From Ruegeria sp. Ofav3-42 (GTDB lineage Bacteria; Pseudomonadota; Alphaproteobacteria; Rhodobacterales; Rhodobacteraceae): a DNA stretch of 64,000 bases. Under the pieces are notes generated by a model. It worked only from the letters and a program-made list of their open reading frames with translations. It searched no databases and was not told the origin of the DNA. Below, one piece after another: positions 1-9,132 of the stretch. The DNA lies in NCBI RefSeq assembly GCF_022347725.1, contig NZ_JAKRGB010000006.1, positions 1-64,000 of the forward strand, read 5' to 3'. Numbering within the stretch: the first letter of the stretch is position 1; every line of letters begins with the position of its first letter. Position numbers and translations under genes: made by a program.

Positions 1-512
1 ACCAGACCGTTGCGCCAATCCCTCAGCGCGCCCGCCTACTCAGTCCCTCAAGATGCCCCCGGTCTCTCCCGAGCGTCTCCGCCGCTTCCGCCGCGTCCCG
101 AGCGCCTCAGCAGCGCCGGTGAAGGGGGTTCTAAGGATAACCGCATACCTCCGCAACCGAAAAATGACGCCTTGAGCGATTTTTTTGCATTTTCTGAATT
201 TTTAATGTTACTTCAATAGGTTAATGACACCCGCTGGCCGCCTAGAAGCTCAAATCAGACCGCTCTCGGCCGAAGAAGCCCTTACCCTTACTGCGTCGCA
301 TTCAAGCCCCACGCTATATATAGTTCAACGCCCTCACCCGACCACAAGACTCGACCGAGTCGCCATTGCCCCACTGAATCGGATTTGGGAAAATTTCCGA
401 CTCAGGGAAGCGTTTCGGGTTCACAGAGAAGACATCTCCTAACCCCGACTCTTGCGCATTCGCGCAGGATGCTGTGAGGTCGCCAATTAGAGATGCCCAG
501 GCTAGCCGCAAT
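1..512. other. Stretch without an assignable gene
   Basis: The first ~170 bases are GC-rich and the next ~50 (about 178-218) are a T-rich tract. Short open frames exist on both strands, but none resembles a family I know or shows a convincing ribosome binding site. The tract may be the tail of a gene lying left of the window plus the leader of the pxp operon. I see no tRNA, clear hairpin terminator or repeat here. Confidence 0.4.
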
Positions 513-1265
513 ATGATATCCGAACACGCAGACACTTTTCCTCGCATTAGCACAGTTGGTTTTGACGGCCTTCTGATTTCCTTCGCCGATACGATGGCCG
601 AGCCGTCGAACCGGGCAGCGCTGGCTTTTCGAGGTGCAATCGATTCAGCCTCGTGGGACGGAATTCTCGAAACCTCCGCATCTCTGGCATCTGCCTACGT
701 CCGGTTCGACCCAGACACGTTATCCCACGCCGAAATCCGGGATCGCGTGCAGTGCCTTTTGAAACAACAAGACTGGTTTGAGGCACTACTGCCCTCCGGC
801 CGCAGACTATGGCGCGTCCCGACGGTTTACGGAGGAGAGCTTGCTCCACAATTGGAGGAGGCTGCGGCAACCGCGGGACTGGACCCGGCCGAGGCTGTAA
901 GGCGGCTTAGTGAATCGAGGGTTCGCGTATTGACCATCGGCTTTGCGCCCGGTCAGCCGTATCTCGGCCCGCTCGGGCCAGAGTTCAACATTTCACGGCT
1001 GAAGGAACTGACACCAATGGTGCCCGAGGGTGCTTTGGTTCTGGCCATTTCCCAGTTCGTGCTTTTCTCGGGGCCCACGCCGACCGGATGGCGGCACGTC
1101 GGTCAAACGGCTTTTCGCTGTTTCCGTCCCGAAGCAGCGCAGAGTTTCGCGTTAAGACCGGGCGACGAGATGCAATTCCTATCAGTGTCCCGCGACGAGT
1201 TAGAAGCCATCCGTGCCAATGACGCGGAAGGATCAGGCGGCGCCACCTGTGAGGAGATCGTGTGA
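513..1265 (+). CDS. pxpB: 5-oxoprolinase subunit PxpB (KipI / allophanate hydrolase subunit 1 family)
   Basis: Cytoplasmic subunit of the ATP-dependent 5-oxoprolinase PxpABC, which opens 5-oxoproline to glutamate. The protein shows the family start (ISTVGFDGLLISFAD) and the C-terminal signature around TIGFAPGQPYLGPL, PTGWRHVGQT and LRPGDEMQF. About 250 residues is normal for the family. I prefer ATG 513, which places the conserved N-terminus directly after a short leader; a GTG at 474 would add 13 residues unlike the family. It is the first gene of a three-gene operon, and its TGA overlaps the pxpC start as TGATG, so the two are translationally coupled. The full pxpB-C-A set makes the assignment firm; older annotations call this family allophanate hydrolase or KipI. 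Confidence 0.88.
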   Translation: MISEHADTFPRISTVGFDGLLISFADTMAEPSNRAALAFRGAIDSASWDGILETSASLASAYVRFDPDTLSHAEIRDRVQCLLKQQDWFEALLPSGRRLWRVPTVYGGELAPQLEEAAATAGLDPAEAVRRLSESRVRVLTIGFAPGQPYLGPLGPEFNISRLKELTPMVPEGALVLAISQFVLFSGPTPTGWRHVGQTAFRCFRPEAAQSFALRPGDEMQFLSVSRDELEAIRANDAEGSGGATCEEIV

Positions 1266-2263
1266 TGAGCTTGATCGTCCACCGCATCGGTCCGGCTTGT
1301 ACGATTCAGGATCAAGGACGTGCTGGATATCTGGATCAGGGATTGTCCCGATCCGGGGCCGCCGATTTGCTTGCTTTGCACGAAGGCGCAGCGTTGTTGG
1401 GTCAAAGCCCCGAGCTTGCGGCGCTGGAGATGGCGGGCCTGGGTGGAGAATTCGAAGCGACACAACCTATGAGCATCGCTGTGACCGGTGCAACTATGCA
1501 GGCCAGTATCGATGGATCGCCAATGGTTTGGAACGCCTCTCACCATATGGAAGCGGGTCAGCGACTGACGATTGGCGCTGCAACGCGGGGTAACTATGGC
1601 TACCTGCATGTAGGCGGGGGCATTGCCTCCGAAGAATTCCTAGGGTCCCGCTCGGCGCATTTGACGGCCAAAATCGGTCAGGCCGTTCAGTCCGGGGATA
1701 CGTTGCCTGCCCGGGGCGGGTCCGGCACAACCGGTATGAAGCTTCGCTCCGATGACCGGTTTTCAGGTGGCGTTCTGCGTGTGATCGCCAGCTTTCAGAC
1801 CCCATTGTTCGACACGGACACTCTTGACCGTTTTACCCAAACCGAATTTCAGCGCGGCAGCAGGGCCAACCGGATGGGCATGCAGCTGGACAACGATGGT
1901 GAAGGGTTCGCTGCCAAAGGGCAGTTGAACATATTGTCCGAAGTCATCACCCCCGGCGACATACAGATGACCGGCACGGGGAACCCATTCATCCTGTTAC
2001 CCGAGTGCCAGACCACCGGTGGCTATCCCCGCATCGCGACCGTTCTGCCCTGCGACCTTCCACGTGCCGCGCAGACACCAACCGGCGCAAAGGTTAGATT
2101 TCAATTCGTGTCGCTGGACGAGGCCATAGCGCTGCAAGCCGCCTACAAGGCAGAGCTGGTCAGGCTGCCCGCGCGGATCGAACCATTGGTCCGTGATCCG
2201 CATGACATCCCGGACCTGTTGTCCTACCAATTGATAAGCGGAATGATCTCTGCCAACGACTAA
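1265..2263 (+). CDS. pxpC: 5-oxoprolinase subunit PxpC (KipA / allophanate hydrolase subunit 2 family)
   Basis: Biotin-dependent-carboxyltransferase-like domain protein that partners PxpB in 5-oxoproline hydrolysis. The N-terminus (GPACTIQDQGRAGYLDQGLSRSGAAD) is the family signature, and GYLHVGGGIA and ILPECQTTGGYPRIATV are further conserved blocks. The ATG at 1265 overlaps the pxpB stop by one base and is preceded by GAGGAG at 1251-1256 with 8-base spacing, so I choose it over the GTG at 1262. The 332-residue length is usual. It is followed after 12 bases by pxpA. Confidence 0.88.
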   Translation: MSLIVHRIGPACTIQDQGRAGYLDQGLSRSGAADLLALHEGAALLGQSPELAALEMAGLGGEFEATQPMSIAVTGATMQASIDGSPMVWNASHHMEAGQRLTIGAATRGNYGYLHVGGGIASEEFLGSRSAHLTAKIGQAVQSGDTLPARGGSGTTGMKLRSDDRFSGGVLRVIASFQTPLFDTDTLDRFTQTEFQRGSRANRMGMQLDNDGEGFAAKGQLNILSEVITPGDIQMTGTGNPFILLPECQTTGGYPRIATVLPCDLPRAAQTPTGAKVRFQFVSLDEAIALQAAYKAELVRLPARIEPLVRDPHDIPDLLSYQLISGMISAND

Positions 2264-2275
2264 GGAGTACTGCCG

Positions 2276-3037
2276 ATGCCTAGCGTCGATCTGAATGCCG
2301 ATATGGGAGAGAGCTTTGGCCCCTGGAATATGGGGGATGACGAAAGCCTGCTAAAGATCATCACTTCTGCCAATATCGCTTGCGGTTTCCACGCGGGGGA
2401 TTCGGATGTCATGGCAAAGACAATGACCTTGGCGGCCGAGAACGGCGTCGGCATAGGGGCGCATCCCGGATTCCTCGACTTGCAGGGATTTGGCAGGCGC
2501 AACATGAAAGTGCCTCATGACAGTCTGCGTAATCTTGTGCGTTACCAACTGGGCGCTGCCCAAGGTATGGCGTCGGCCGTAGGCACGAAAGTGCGTCATC
2601 TAAAGCTACATGGGGCGCTGGCAAACATGTGCTCGGTCGACATTGACATGGCGCGCGCCTGTTACCAGGGCGCCTTGGATGTCGATCCTGATATCATCAT
2701 AATGGTCCTGGCTGTCACCGAACAGGAAGAGGCCGCGCGCGAGCTGGGCTGCAAATGGGTCGGAGAGATATTCGCTGACCGCGCCTACAATGACGATGGC
2801 ACTCTGGTAGACCGCAGTTTGCCCGGTGCAGTCATCCATGATCCCGAAATCGCCGGGCCACGCATCCTGAACATGGTTCGAGAAGGTGCCATCATCACCG
2901 AGAATGGCCAGCGTTTGGAAACATCCATCGACACTATTTGCCTTCATGGCGACGGTCCCACTGCGGTCCAGATTGCCCGCTCGGTCAGGGAGAACCTGAT
3001 AGACGGCGGTGTCGAAGTGACAAAATTCATTCGTTAG
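2276..3037 (+). CDS. pxpA: 5-oxoprolinase subunit PxpA (LamB/YcsF family)
   Basis: TIM-barrel-like LamB/YcsF family protein, the third subunit of 5-oxoprolinase. Hallmarks are VDLNADMGESFGPW at the N-terminus, SANIACGFHAGD, GAHPGFLDLQGFGRR, HLKLHGALANM and the C-terminal CLHGDGP. The 253-residue length fits the family. AAGGAG at 2262-2267 lies 8 bases before the ATG. It closes the pxpBCA operon; 144 bases separate it from the next same-strand gene, so that gene may have its own promoter. Confidence 0.92.
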   Translation: MPSVDLNADMGESFGPWNMGDDESLLKIITSANIACGFHAGDSDVMAKTMTLAAENGVGIGAHPGFLDLQGFGRRNMKVPHDSLRNLVRYQLGAAQGMASAVGTKVRHLKLHGALANMCSVDIDMARACYQGALDVDPDIIIMVLAVTEQEEAARELGCKWVGEIFADRAYNDDGTLVDRSLPGAVIHDPEIAGPRILNMVREGAIITENGQRLETSIDTICLHGDGPTAVQIARSVRENLIDGGVEVTKFIR

Positions 3038-3181
3038 ACAGGCGATCGTAAGCACAACGGCCCACTTTCTTACTGTTGCCTGCACGGGCTTCAGCGCCTA
3101 GCATGCCCGCAAGTGCATGTTCTGAATACCACAATTCCAAGCAACGCCATGCCAGATTGGCATGGGCAAGGAGGTTGGCCA

Positions 3182-4429
3182 ATGTCTTTTGATCTAAAGT
3201 CTTACGAACCGCGCGGTGACAAGAAGAACTCGGACTTCTTCAACGAATACCTGCCTAAGATCTATGAACGCCGCAACAGCTCGGGCGTGGCCGATCAGGT
3301 CGGTCCTATGCGGGCAATCGTGATACAGGTTGAAGCAGACGCTGTGTTCGACACTCTGCTCGAACTTTATGTCATGACGCCCTACCGGCACACGGCCAGT
3401 TATCTGGGTCAGACACACAGGTTTTCGGTGATGCATTCGCATGCCGACTACCCAGCGATGATTGTGATGGCACCGCTGAGCCCGGCATTTGAGGACTTTA
3501 TCCCTCGTATCAACCGCATGTACCCACTGGCCCGCAATACGCCTCAGACCCGATATGTCGGAGAGGTGTTCGGCGCCACAGACCTGAACACCCTGAGCAA
3601 AACGCTTGAGGGTCAGAACATCCGGTTCGAATACAAGGGCGATACCGAGAACCCGTTCTATACGATGGACGGGTTCCGCTTTACGACCCCGTCTGATTTC
3701 ACCTGCAACAGAGTTGGTTATTCGACGCTGGACTTCAACGACCCTGATAGTTTGGGCCTGGGCGACCGGGTTTTGTTGAGCGATGACGAACAGGCGCGGC
3801 TGGATCAAGCTGCAGCTTTCGGTGCGGATACCAAGATTGCGCCCCTGATGCTGGGCATCGACCATCTGGCAACACGTATTCTGGCGGGTGAGCGCGAGGA
3901 CGCGATCCTCGAGTTTCTGACGATGGTCCCCTACTACTTCTGGGGCGCGTACAACATCTTCGACATGAACTCGTCGACCAATGTGAACCGGAACGCGAAT
4001 GTCGATGACGACAAGAAATCCCCCGCCAAGGTCTTCACTGCCAACAACACGCCATCCTTTGTGAACTCGTTTGAACAACTGCCCATGCCGACTGAGGACT
4101 TCGTGCGCAACTTTGGGCGCCGCCTGCACCATATGGCTGTCGAGATTCAGGATGGCGACCATAACGCGGGCGAAAAGAACGTCGATTTCGTGGTCAACAC
4201 GCTGAAGGACAAGGGCGTGCCCTTCCTCGCCCATGTGGTAGGCGAGTGTAAGGACGACCCGAACCTCAAGCAGATCTTCTCGAAACACTCAAAATACACC
4301 CTGTTGATCACCGAGTATATCGAGCGCTGTCACCACTATGACGGGTTCTTCACCAAGGACAACGTGGCGGCCCTGACTGCTGCGGCCGGTCAGGATGAAC
4401 AGTACGAACACGGCCACGTCTTCGACTGA
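3182..4429 (+). CDS. VOC-superfamily protein resembling 4-hydroxyphenylpyruvate dioxygenase
   Basis: A 415-residue protein without signal peptide. Its C-terminal half looks like a two-domain VOC iron dioxygenase of the HPPD type: GIDHLA (His228), RRLHHMAVEIQDGD (His316/317) and ITEYIERCHHYDGFF (Glu378) could supply the two-His-one-carboxylate iron site. His228 to His317 is about 89 residues, close to the HPPD spacing, but His to Glu is shorter (about 61). The N-terminal half is unlike the usual HPPD N-domain sequence. ATG 3182 is chosen because AAGGAGG lies just upstream (3168-3174); an earlier ATG at 3113 lacks one. No tyrosine-catabolic genes adjoin it; phhA/phhB are 40 kb away. The substrate is unknown and the family call is inference from motif pattern. 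Confidence 0.6.
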   Translation: MSFDLKSYEPRGDKKNSDFFNEYLPKIYERRNSSGVADQVGPMRAIVIQVEADAVFDTLLELYVMTPYRHTASYLGQTHRFSVMHSHADYPAMIVMAPLSPAFEDFIPRINRMYPLARNTPQTRYVGEVFGATDLNTLSKTLEGQNIRFEYKGDTENPFYTMDGFRFTTPSDFTCNRVGYSTLDFNDPDSLGLGDRVLLSDDEQARLDQAAAFGADTKIAPLMLGIDHLATRILAGEREDAILEFLTMVPYYFWGAYNIFDMNSSTNVNRNANVDDDKKSPAKVFTANNTPSFVNSFEQLPMPTEDFVRNFGRRLHHMAVEIQDGDHNAGEKNVDFVVNTLKDKGVPFLAHVVGECKDDPNLKQIFSKHSKYTLLITEYIERCHHYDGFFTKDNVAALTAAAGQDEQYEHGHVFD

Positions 4430-4430
4430 C

Positions 4431-4459
4431 AAAAAAAGGCTGCGAGTTGCCTCGCAGCC
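4431..4459 (-). terminator. Intrinsic terminator for the carboxypeptidase gene
   Basis: A perfect 9-bp stem (GGCTGCGAG / CTCGCAGCC) with a TTGC loop is flanked on the left by seven A's. Read on the minus strand this is a hairpin followed by a U-run, 30 bases after the stop of the gene at 4489-5904. It lies 2 bases after the stop of the convergent VOC gene and may also stall that transcript. Confidence 0.85.
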
Positions 4460-4488
4460 CAGATCCGTTCAGGAGAGTATGTCGGGCC

Positions 4489-5904
4489 TTATGACGGCCC
4501 GATCATGAAACAAGTGACATTCCGGGCTTGCAACCTGCGACAGGCCAGATCGGCCTGTTCGCGGGTCATGCCCTGAAATGTCGCGTCAAAGCCGCGCGAG
4601 CTTTGGTTCACCTTGCGCAGCGTTCCTTCCAGAGTGGTCATTTCCGATAGGGCTGTTTTCAACAGGATCTTCTCAGCCTCGTATCGGGTGGTATAGCGAC
4701 CCACGTTGACGCCCCACAGGCGTCCGCCAGATGTGGACAAGCGAGTGACGATTTCTTGTTCGGGTTCGGGCTGTGCTGCCGGATCGGTTGAGGCCAGAAC
4801 CAGATCATCCGGGCGCGCAGCGGGTCGAGGCGCGTCACCTTCATTAGATGGCTGAATGTCTGCTGCCGCGATGGCCGCGGCGATTCCGTCCTTGATGCGA
4901 GTACCATTCTTGGCGGCCGTCTCTGCAACGGTGCCCGCAACCTGAACCGCAGCACCCGGTCCGGGGCGCAGAACTGGGCGCAGGCTGGACTTAGGCGCGA
5001 TGGTCAGTGCAGCAACAGTTGCGCCCAAACCTGCGTTTCCGGCATAGCTCGGGCGGGCCGGTTTACGGATCGGCGCGCGCGATGGGGCACGACGGAATCC
5101 CATGTCCAACAGCTCAGCCACTTTGGCGTTGCGCGACGCGCCGGACTTACCGCCAAAAACAGTGGCGATTATGCGTTCGTCCTTACGCTTGGCCGATGCA
5201 ACCAGGTTGAAGCCCGCCGCCCGCGTGTAGCCGGTTTTGATTCCGTCCGCGCCTTTGTAAGCGGCCAGCAGGCGGCGGTTCGTGTTGGGAACGGTTTTGA
5301 TTCCCGCATGCGTCGACTGGCGCGAGAACAGGTTGTAATACTGCGGGTAATCGTACAGCAGATGGCGCCCCAGCGTGGTCATATCCCGCGCTGTCGACAA
5401 ATGGCCCGATTCCGTCAGGCCGTGCGCGTTCTTGAAGGTCGTCCGGCTCATGCCCATGGATTTGGCAGTGCGCGTCATGCGGCGCGCAAAGGCGGCCTCG
5501 GACCCGCTGAGCGCGATCCCGATGGCTGTCGCCGCGTCATTGGCAGACTTCACCGCAGCCGCGCGGATCAGGTAGCGGAATGCAATCGTCTGCCCGGTAC
5601 GCAGGCCCAGTTTCGAGGGGGGTTCGGACGACGCCTTCTTCGTGATTCGAACCGGTGTGTCCAAGGTGATCTCGCCATTTCGCACTGCTTCAAACGCAAT
5701 GTAGAGCGTCATCATCTTGGTCAGTGATGCCGGATGCAGCCTTGTATCTGCGTTACGAGAATGCAGAACCTCTCCGGTTCGTGCGTCGATAACCATCGCC
5801 GCATACGGTGCGGCCATCCCTTGCAACGGCGCAAAGGAGAGCAGCCACAAGAATGCTATAAGAAATAAGCCCATTCGGGCCGGAACTGTCCGCCGAACCT
5901 GCAC
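4489..5904 (-). CDS. D-alanyl-D-alanine carboxypeptidase (PBP5/6 family) with C-terminal SPOR domain
   Basis: Exported penicillin-binding protein that trims the terminal D-Ala of peptidoglycan stem peptides. A signal peptide (RR n-region then LFLIAFLWLLSFAPL) is followed by the peptidase S11 domain with all three active-site motifs: S60-L-T-K63, S120-A-N122 and K223-T-G225. A Pro/Ala-rich linker (~270-385) leads to a SPOR domain (~390-471) that should target denuded septal peptidoglycan. The start is GTG 5904, because the ATG at 5874 would remove the basic n-region. An S11-SPOR fusion is common in Rhodobacterales. Monocistronic with its own terminator. Confidence 0.9.
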   Translation of the reverse strand: MQVRRTVPARMGLFLIAFLWLLSFAPLQGMAAPYAAMVIDARTGEVLHSRNADTRLHPASLTKMMTLYIAFEAVRNGEITLDTPVRITKKASSEPPSKLGLRTGQTIAFRYLIRAAAVKSANDAATAIGIALSGSEAAFARRMTRTAKSMGMSRTTFKNAHGLTESGHLSTARDMTTLGRHLLYDYPQYYNLFSRQSTHAGIKTVPNTNRRLLAAYKGADGIKTGYTRAAGFNLVASAKRKDERIIATVFGGKSGASRNAKVAELLDMGFRRAPSRAPIRKPARPSYAGNAGLGATVAALTIAPKSSLRPVLRPGPGAAVQVAGTVAETAAKNGTRIKDGIAAAIAAADIQPSNEGDAPRPAARPDDLVLASTDPAAQPEPEQEIVTRLSTSGGRLWGVNVGRYTTRYEAEKILLKTALSEMTTLEGTLRKVNQSSRGFDATFQGMTREQADLACRRLQARNVTCFMIGPS

Positions 5905-6156
5905 GATCTTTGCCTCTGTCTACCTCTGGCCGCCGGGTTTTCCCGGTCAGCACCAATTTTGTTTTATTACCCCTAACGGTATCACAGAGACCCAATGAAA
6001 TAAACCGAAAGCGTGCAATTTCGCCGTTTCGTTATTCCCTGCGCATGACACCACATATGGGTCACAAGGCGCAGCGAACCACTAAATCAACAGGGTCGAT
6101 CCACGGAAATACCTGACTTCAAGTCGTTTTTCGAAAACTGCGGCCAATTAGCAACA

Positions 6157-6858
6157 TCAACTCAGGCGCTGAACATACTCCGCTAAATCACCCAAATCCC
6201 GCAGCTCTTTATAGCGTGGATGATCCGCCGGAGTCTCGGCCTTCTCGATTTCCCAGACCAGCCCATGCGGAACATAGACGCCCCAGCACCCGGCCTGAAT
6301 CGGTGCAACAACGTCTGACCGCATCGAATTGCCCACCATCATTGCTGTTTCCGGGCCCTCACCATGCCGCACAAAGATGTCGCGGTAGGTTTGTTCCGAT
6401 TTCTCGGACACGATCTCGACCTCGTCGAACAGATCGCCAAGGCCAGACTGCGCCAGTTTTCTTTCCTGATCGATCAGATCGCCCTTGGTGATCAGAATCA
6501 CCCGATGAGTGGCGGCCACTGCTTCAACTGCATCGCGCGCGTGGGGCAAAAGCTCGATCGGATGGGCCAGCATGTCCTGCCCGGCCTCAATCAATTGCCG
6601 GACAACCGAGGCCGGAACACGATCTTCGGTCACTTCGATTGCGGTTTCGATCATCGACAGGGTAAACCCTTTGATTCCGTACCCGTAGTGCCGAATATTG
6701 CGCTTTTCCGCCGCCAGCAGCCGGTCCATCAGGTGGTCGCGATCGGCGTGATCAGCCAGCAATTCGGCGAAATGTGCCTGTGTTAGCTGGAAAAACCGCT
6801 CATTATGCCATAGGGTATCATCCGCATCGAACCCAATAGTAGTCAGCGTTTTTTCCAT
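6157..6858 (-). CDS. HAD-superfamily hydrolase
   Basis: Cytoplasmic phosphatase of the haloacid dehalogenase superfamily, 233 residues. Motif I is FDADDTLWHNE (nucleophile D11, acid/base D13), motif II ILITKGD with the conserved T/K region, and motif IV GNSMRSDVVAPIQAGC. A helical cap lies between motifs I and II. The frame stays open far upstream, over clpS on the other strand; I start at ATG 6858 because the fold begins there and the upstream part is antisense to clpS. The substrate cannot be told from sequence. Divergent from clpS across 93 bases. Confidence 0.85.
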   Translation of the reverse strand: MEKTLTTIGFDADDTLWHNERFFQLTQAHFAELLADHADRDHLMDRLLAAEKRNIRHYGYGIKGFTLSMIETAIEVTEDRVPASVVRQLIEAGQDMLAHPIELLPHARDAVEAVAATHRVILITKGDLIDQERKLAQSGLGDLFDEVEIVSEKSEQTYRDIFVRHGEGPETAMMVGNSMRSDVVAPIQAGCWGVYVPHGLVWEIEKAETPADHPRYKELRDLGDLAEYVQRLS

Positions 6859-6951
6859 TTCGATTACGTCCTGCTGGCTCTTTTCTCTGACCCTCTGCAC
6901 GTTATATAACCGTCCAGACAAACCGAAGCCTGAATCGGACAAAGGCGCGCA

Positions 6952-7293
6952 ATGACTGAACACCAATGGATGATGTCTGACAAACCGGACGACGAAGGTG
7001 ACCCTTCGCTGTTGGTGCAGACGCGCCCGAAAACCAAGCGCCCGCCTTTGTACAAAGTGCTGCTGCTGAATGACGATTACACCCCGATGGAATTCGTGGT
7101 GCATGTGCTGGAGCGGTTCTTTGGCATGACCCATGCCGAAGCATTCGAGATCATGCTGACCGTTCACAAAAAAGGTGTCGCGGTTGTTGGCGTCTTCAGC
7201 CATGAGATCGCAGAGACCAAAGTGGGCCAGGTCATGGACTTCGCCCGCAGGCACCAGCACCCCCTGCAATGCACAATGGAACGTGAAGAGTAA
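6952..7293 (+). CDS. clpS: ATP-dependent Clp protease adaptor ClpS
   Basis: N-recognin that delivers N-degron substrates to ClpAP. The core [43 protein letters not shown] and the C-terminal [19 protein letters not shown] are diagnostic, including the N-D-D pocket residues. 113 residues, with a hydrophilic N-terminal extension typical of alphaproteobacteria. AAAGG precedes the ATG. clpA is not adjacent; the downstream gene is an unrelated methyltransferase 30 bases away. Confidence 0.95.
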   Translation: MTEHQWMMSDKPDDEGDPSLLVQTRPKTKRPPLYKVLLLNDDYTPMEFVVHVLERFFGMTHAEAFEIMLTVHKKGVAVVGVFSHEIAETKVGQVMDFARRHQHPLQCTMEREE

Positions 7294-7323
7294 GGTTAAT
7301 CGACCGCTCTTCCGGAATAGCCG

Positions 7324-8289
7324 ATGTCCCCTCGCCTTGAACTTGCTCTGCAAAGCGGCCTTGAGCTGTCGCAGCCGCTAACCGCACTAGGGCCAACTCT
7401 GGCCAGTGATCTGTCGGCATTGCCGCGCGACACGCAAGTGGTGCAGCCGTTCAAGCCGTTTCACGACCACTTTGCCCAACAGGGCTTTGCGGCCACGCCG
7501 GAATCCCATGATCCTTGTCAGGATGCCATCGTGATCCTGCCCCGCGCCAAGGCTCTGGCGCGCAGTATGGTGTATCAGGCCTGTCAGCGGGCGAGTGGGT
7601 TGATCGTCGTCGACGGGGCCAAAACCGATGGGGTGGACAGCCTTCTGAAAGACATCCGCAAACGCGTTGATGTCGAAGGACCTATCGCCAAAGCTCATGG
7701 AAAGATTTTCTGGTTCCGGTCCGCGCCTGAAGCGTTCGCCGACTGGGCCGCGCCCGAAGCGCAGACGGTCGACGGATTTCGCACCGCGCCTGGTGTGTTT
7801 TCCGCTGATGGAATCGACCCGGCTTCGGCACTGTTACTAAAATCACTGCCCGACAAGCTGGGTGCCCGGATCGCCGATCTTGGCGCAGGTTGGGGGTATT
7901 TGTCGGCGGGAGTACTCAAGACTGCCAACCCGCGCACACTGCACCTGGTCGAAGCTGACCACATCGCCCTGACCTGCGCACGCACCAATCTTGCTGATAC
8001 CTGTGCTCAGTTTCGCTGGGCCGACGCCGTTACCTGGAACGCGCCGGAACCGCTGGACGCGGTGGTCATGAATCCGCCGTTTCATACCTCGCGCGCTGCC
8101 GACCCGGAATTGGGTAAGGGCTTTATCAAATCCGCAGCCCGAAACCTGACCCGCAGCGGCAATCTGTGGTTGGTCGCAAATCGCCACCTGCCCTACGAGG
8201 TCACGCTGGCCGAAAGTTTTGCACAGGTTCAGGAAGTGTCCGGCAACAATCGGTTCAAGGTGTTTCACGCCTCTCGCCCTCGGCGGTGA
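7324..8289 (+). CDS. RsmC-like class I SAM-dependent methyltransferase
   Basis: Probable 16S rRNA guanine-N2 methyltransferase (RsmC type). The C-terminal half has a Rossmann SAM motif (ARIADLGAGWGYLSAGVL), an acidic post-strand (LHLVEADHIAL) and the N250-P-P-F253 catalytic motif of amino-methylating enzymes (VVMNPPFHTS), followed by GKGFIKSAARNLTRSGNLWLVANRHLPYE as in RsmC. The N-terminal half is the degenerate methyltransferase-like domain of this family. Likely cotranscribed with clpS. The position methylated is inference. Confidence 0.8.
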   Translation: MSPRLELALQSGLELSQPLTALGPTLASDLSALPRDTQVVQPFKPFHDHFAQQGFAATPESHDPCQDAIVILPRAKALARSMVYQACQRASGLIVVDGAKTDGVDSLLKDIRKRVDVEGPIAKAHGKIFWFRSAPEAFADWAAPEAQTVDGFRTAPGVFSADGIDPASALLLKSLPDKLGARIADLGAGWGYLSAGVLKTANPRTLHLVEADHIALTCARTNLADTCAQFRWADAVTWNAPEPLDAVVMNPPFHTSRAADPELGKGFIKSAARNLTRSGNLWLVANRHLPYEVTLAESFAQVQEVSGNNRFKVFHASRPRR

Positions 8290-8326
8290 TCCCGGTTAAC
8301 CTGCGCCTCAAATCAGGAGACACCGC

Positions 8327-9127
8327 ATGTCCTTTTCCATCGCCGGCAAGACAGCCATCGTCACAGGCAGCGCCAACGGCGTCGGGCTGGCCATCGGGCG
8401 CCATTTCGCGGATTCCGGAGCCAACGTCATGTTCGCCGACATGGACGAAAAGCGTTTGGCCGAAGAGTTGGGCGAACAGGCGGACGACAGCAATATCAGG
8501 TTCTTCGCTGGCGACCTGCGGGAAAAGCTGACCATCGCCAACTTGCTGTCGGCGACTCTGGATGCGTTTGATCAGGTGGATATCCTGATTAATGGCGCGC
8601 GGCAGGTGATCCCGTCCGATCCGCTGGACACCGAAGACGATTCCATGCGCACATTGCTCAATCAGAACCTGATGCCTGCGCTGCGTCTCAGCCAGGCAGT
8701 GGCCAAACGCATGATCAAACAGGCGGGTGACGATGACGACAGTCCTGCCGGGTCGATCATAAACTTGTCCTCGATTGCAGCGCGGCGCACCCATCCGGAC
8801 CTGATGGCCTATTCCGTGTCCACGGCTGCACTGGATCAAATGACCCGTTCGCTTGCGGTGGCACTGGCCCCCAACCGTATTCGCGTCAATTCCATCGCGC
8901 TGGGATCGGTGATGAGTGCGTCGCTGCAGTCCACCTTGAAAGAGAACCGGGATTTCCGGGACGATATAGAGAAACACACACCTCTGGCCCGGATCGCGGC
9001 CCCGAATGAACTGACCGAGACTGCGCAGTACCTGGCCTCAGACGCGGCCGGGTTCATCACCGGACAAATCCTGACAATTGACGGTGGCCGCACCCTGCTG
9101 GACCCCGTCGCAGCCCCTGCACACTAA
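8327..9127 (+). CDS. Short-chain dehydrogenase/reductase family protein with a degenerate active site
   Basis: SDR Rossmann protein, 266 residues. It has the TGSANGVGLAIG cofactor loop, an NxxR-type strand (LINGARQ) and the active-site serine region (NLSSIAA, about S148/S149). The catalytic tyrosine is Y162 (AYSVSTAALD), but the expected lysine four residues later is T166; the codon is ACG at 8822-8824. The C-terminal GRTLLDP block after ITGQILTIDGG is normal. Loss of the YxxxK lysine argues against ordinary dehydrogenase activity. It lies 5 bases upstream of hemF and is probably cotranscribed with it; a CAGGAGA ribosome site precedes the ATG. Confidence 0.85.
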   Translation: MSFSIAGKTAIVTGSANGVGLAIGRHFADSGANVMFADMDEKRLAEELGEQADDSNIRFFAGDLREKLTIANLLSATLDAFDQVDILINGARQVIPSDPLDTEDDSMRTLLNQNLMPALRLSQAVAKRMIKQAGDDDDSPAGSIINLSSIAARRTHPDLMAYSVSTAALDQMTRSLAVALAPNRIRVNSIALGSVMSASLQSTLKENRDFRDDIEKHTPLARIAAPNELTETAQYLASDAAGFITGQILTIDGGRTLLDPVAAPAH

Positions 9128-9132
9128 TCCCT

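Noticed and set aside
10..219. 69-codon open frame at the left edge
   Set aside because: Low-complexity Pro/Ser/Arg-rich translation ending in a T-rich tract, without a ribosome site or homologue I can name.
3194..4288. 364-codon open frame antisense to the VOC gene
   Set aside because: It is a shadow of a GC-rich gene: no family resemblance, no ribosome site, and the plus-strand protein has clear motifs.
6859..7353. N-terminal extension of the HAD hydrolase frame to 7353
   Set aside because: The extra 165 codons are antisense to clpS and the HAD fold begins at ATG 6858.
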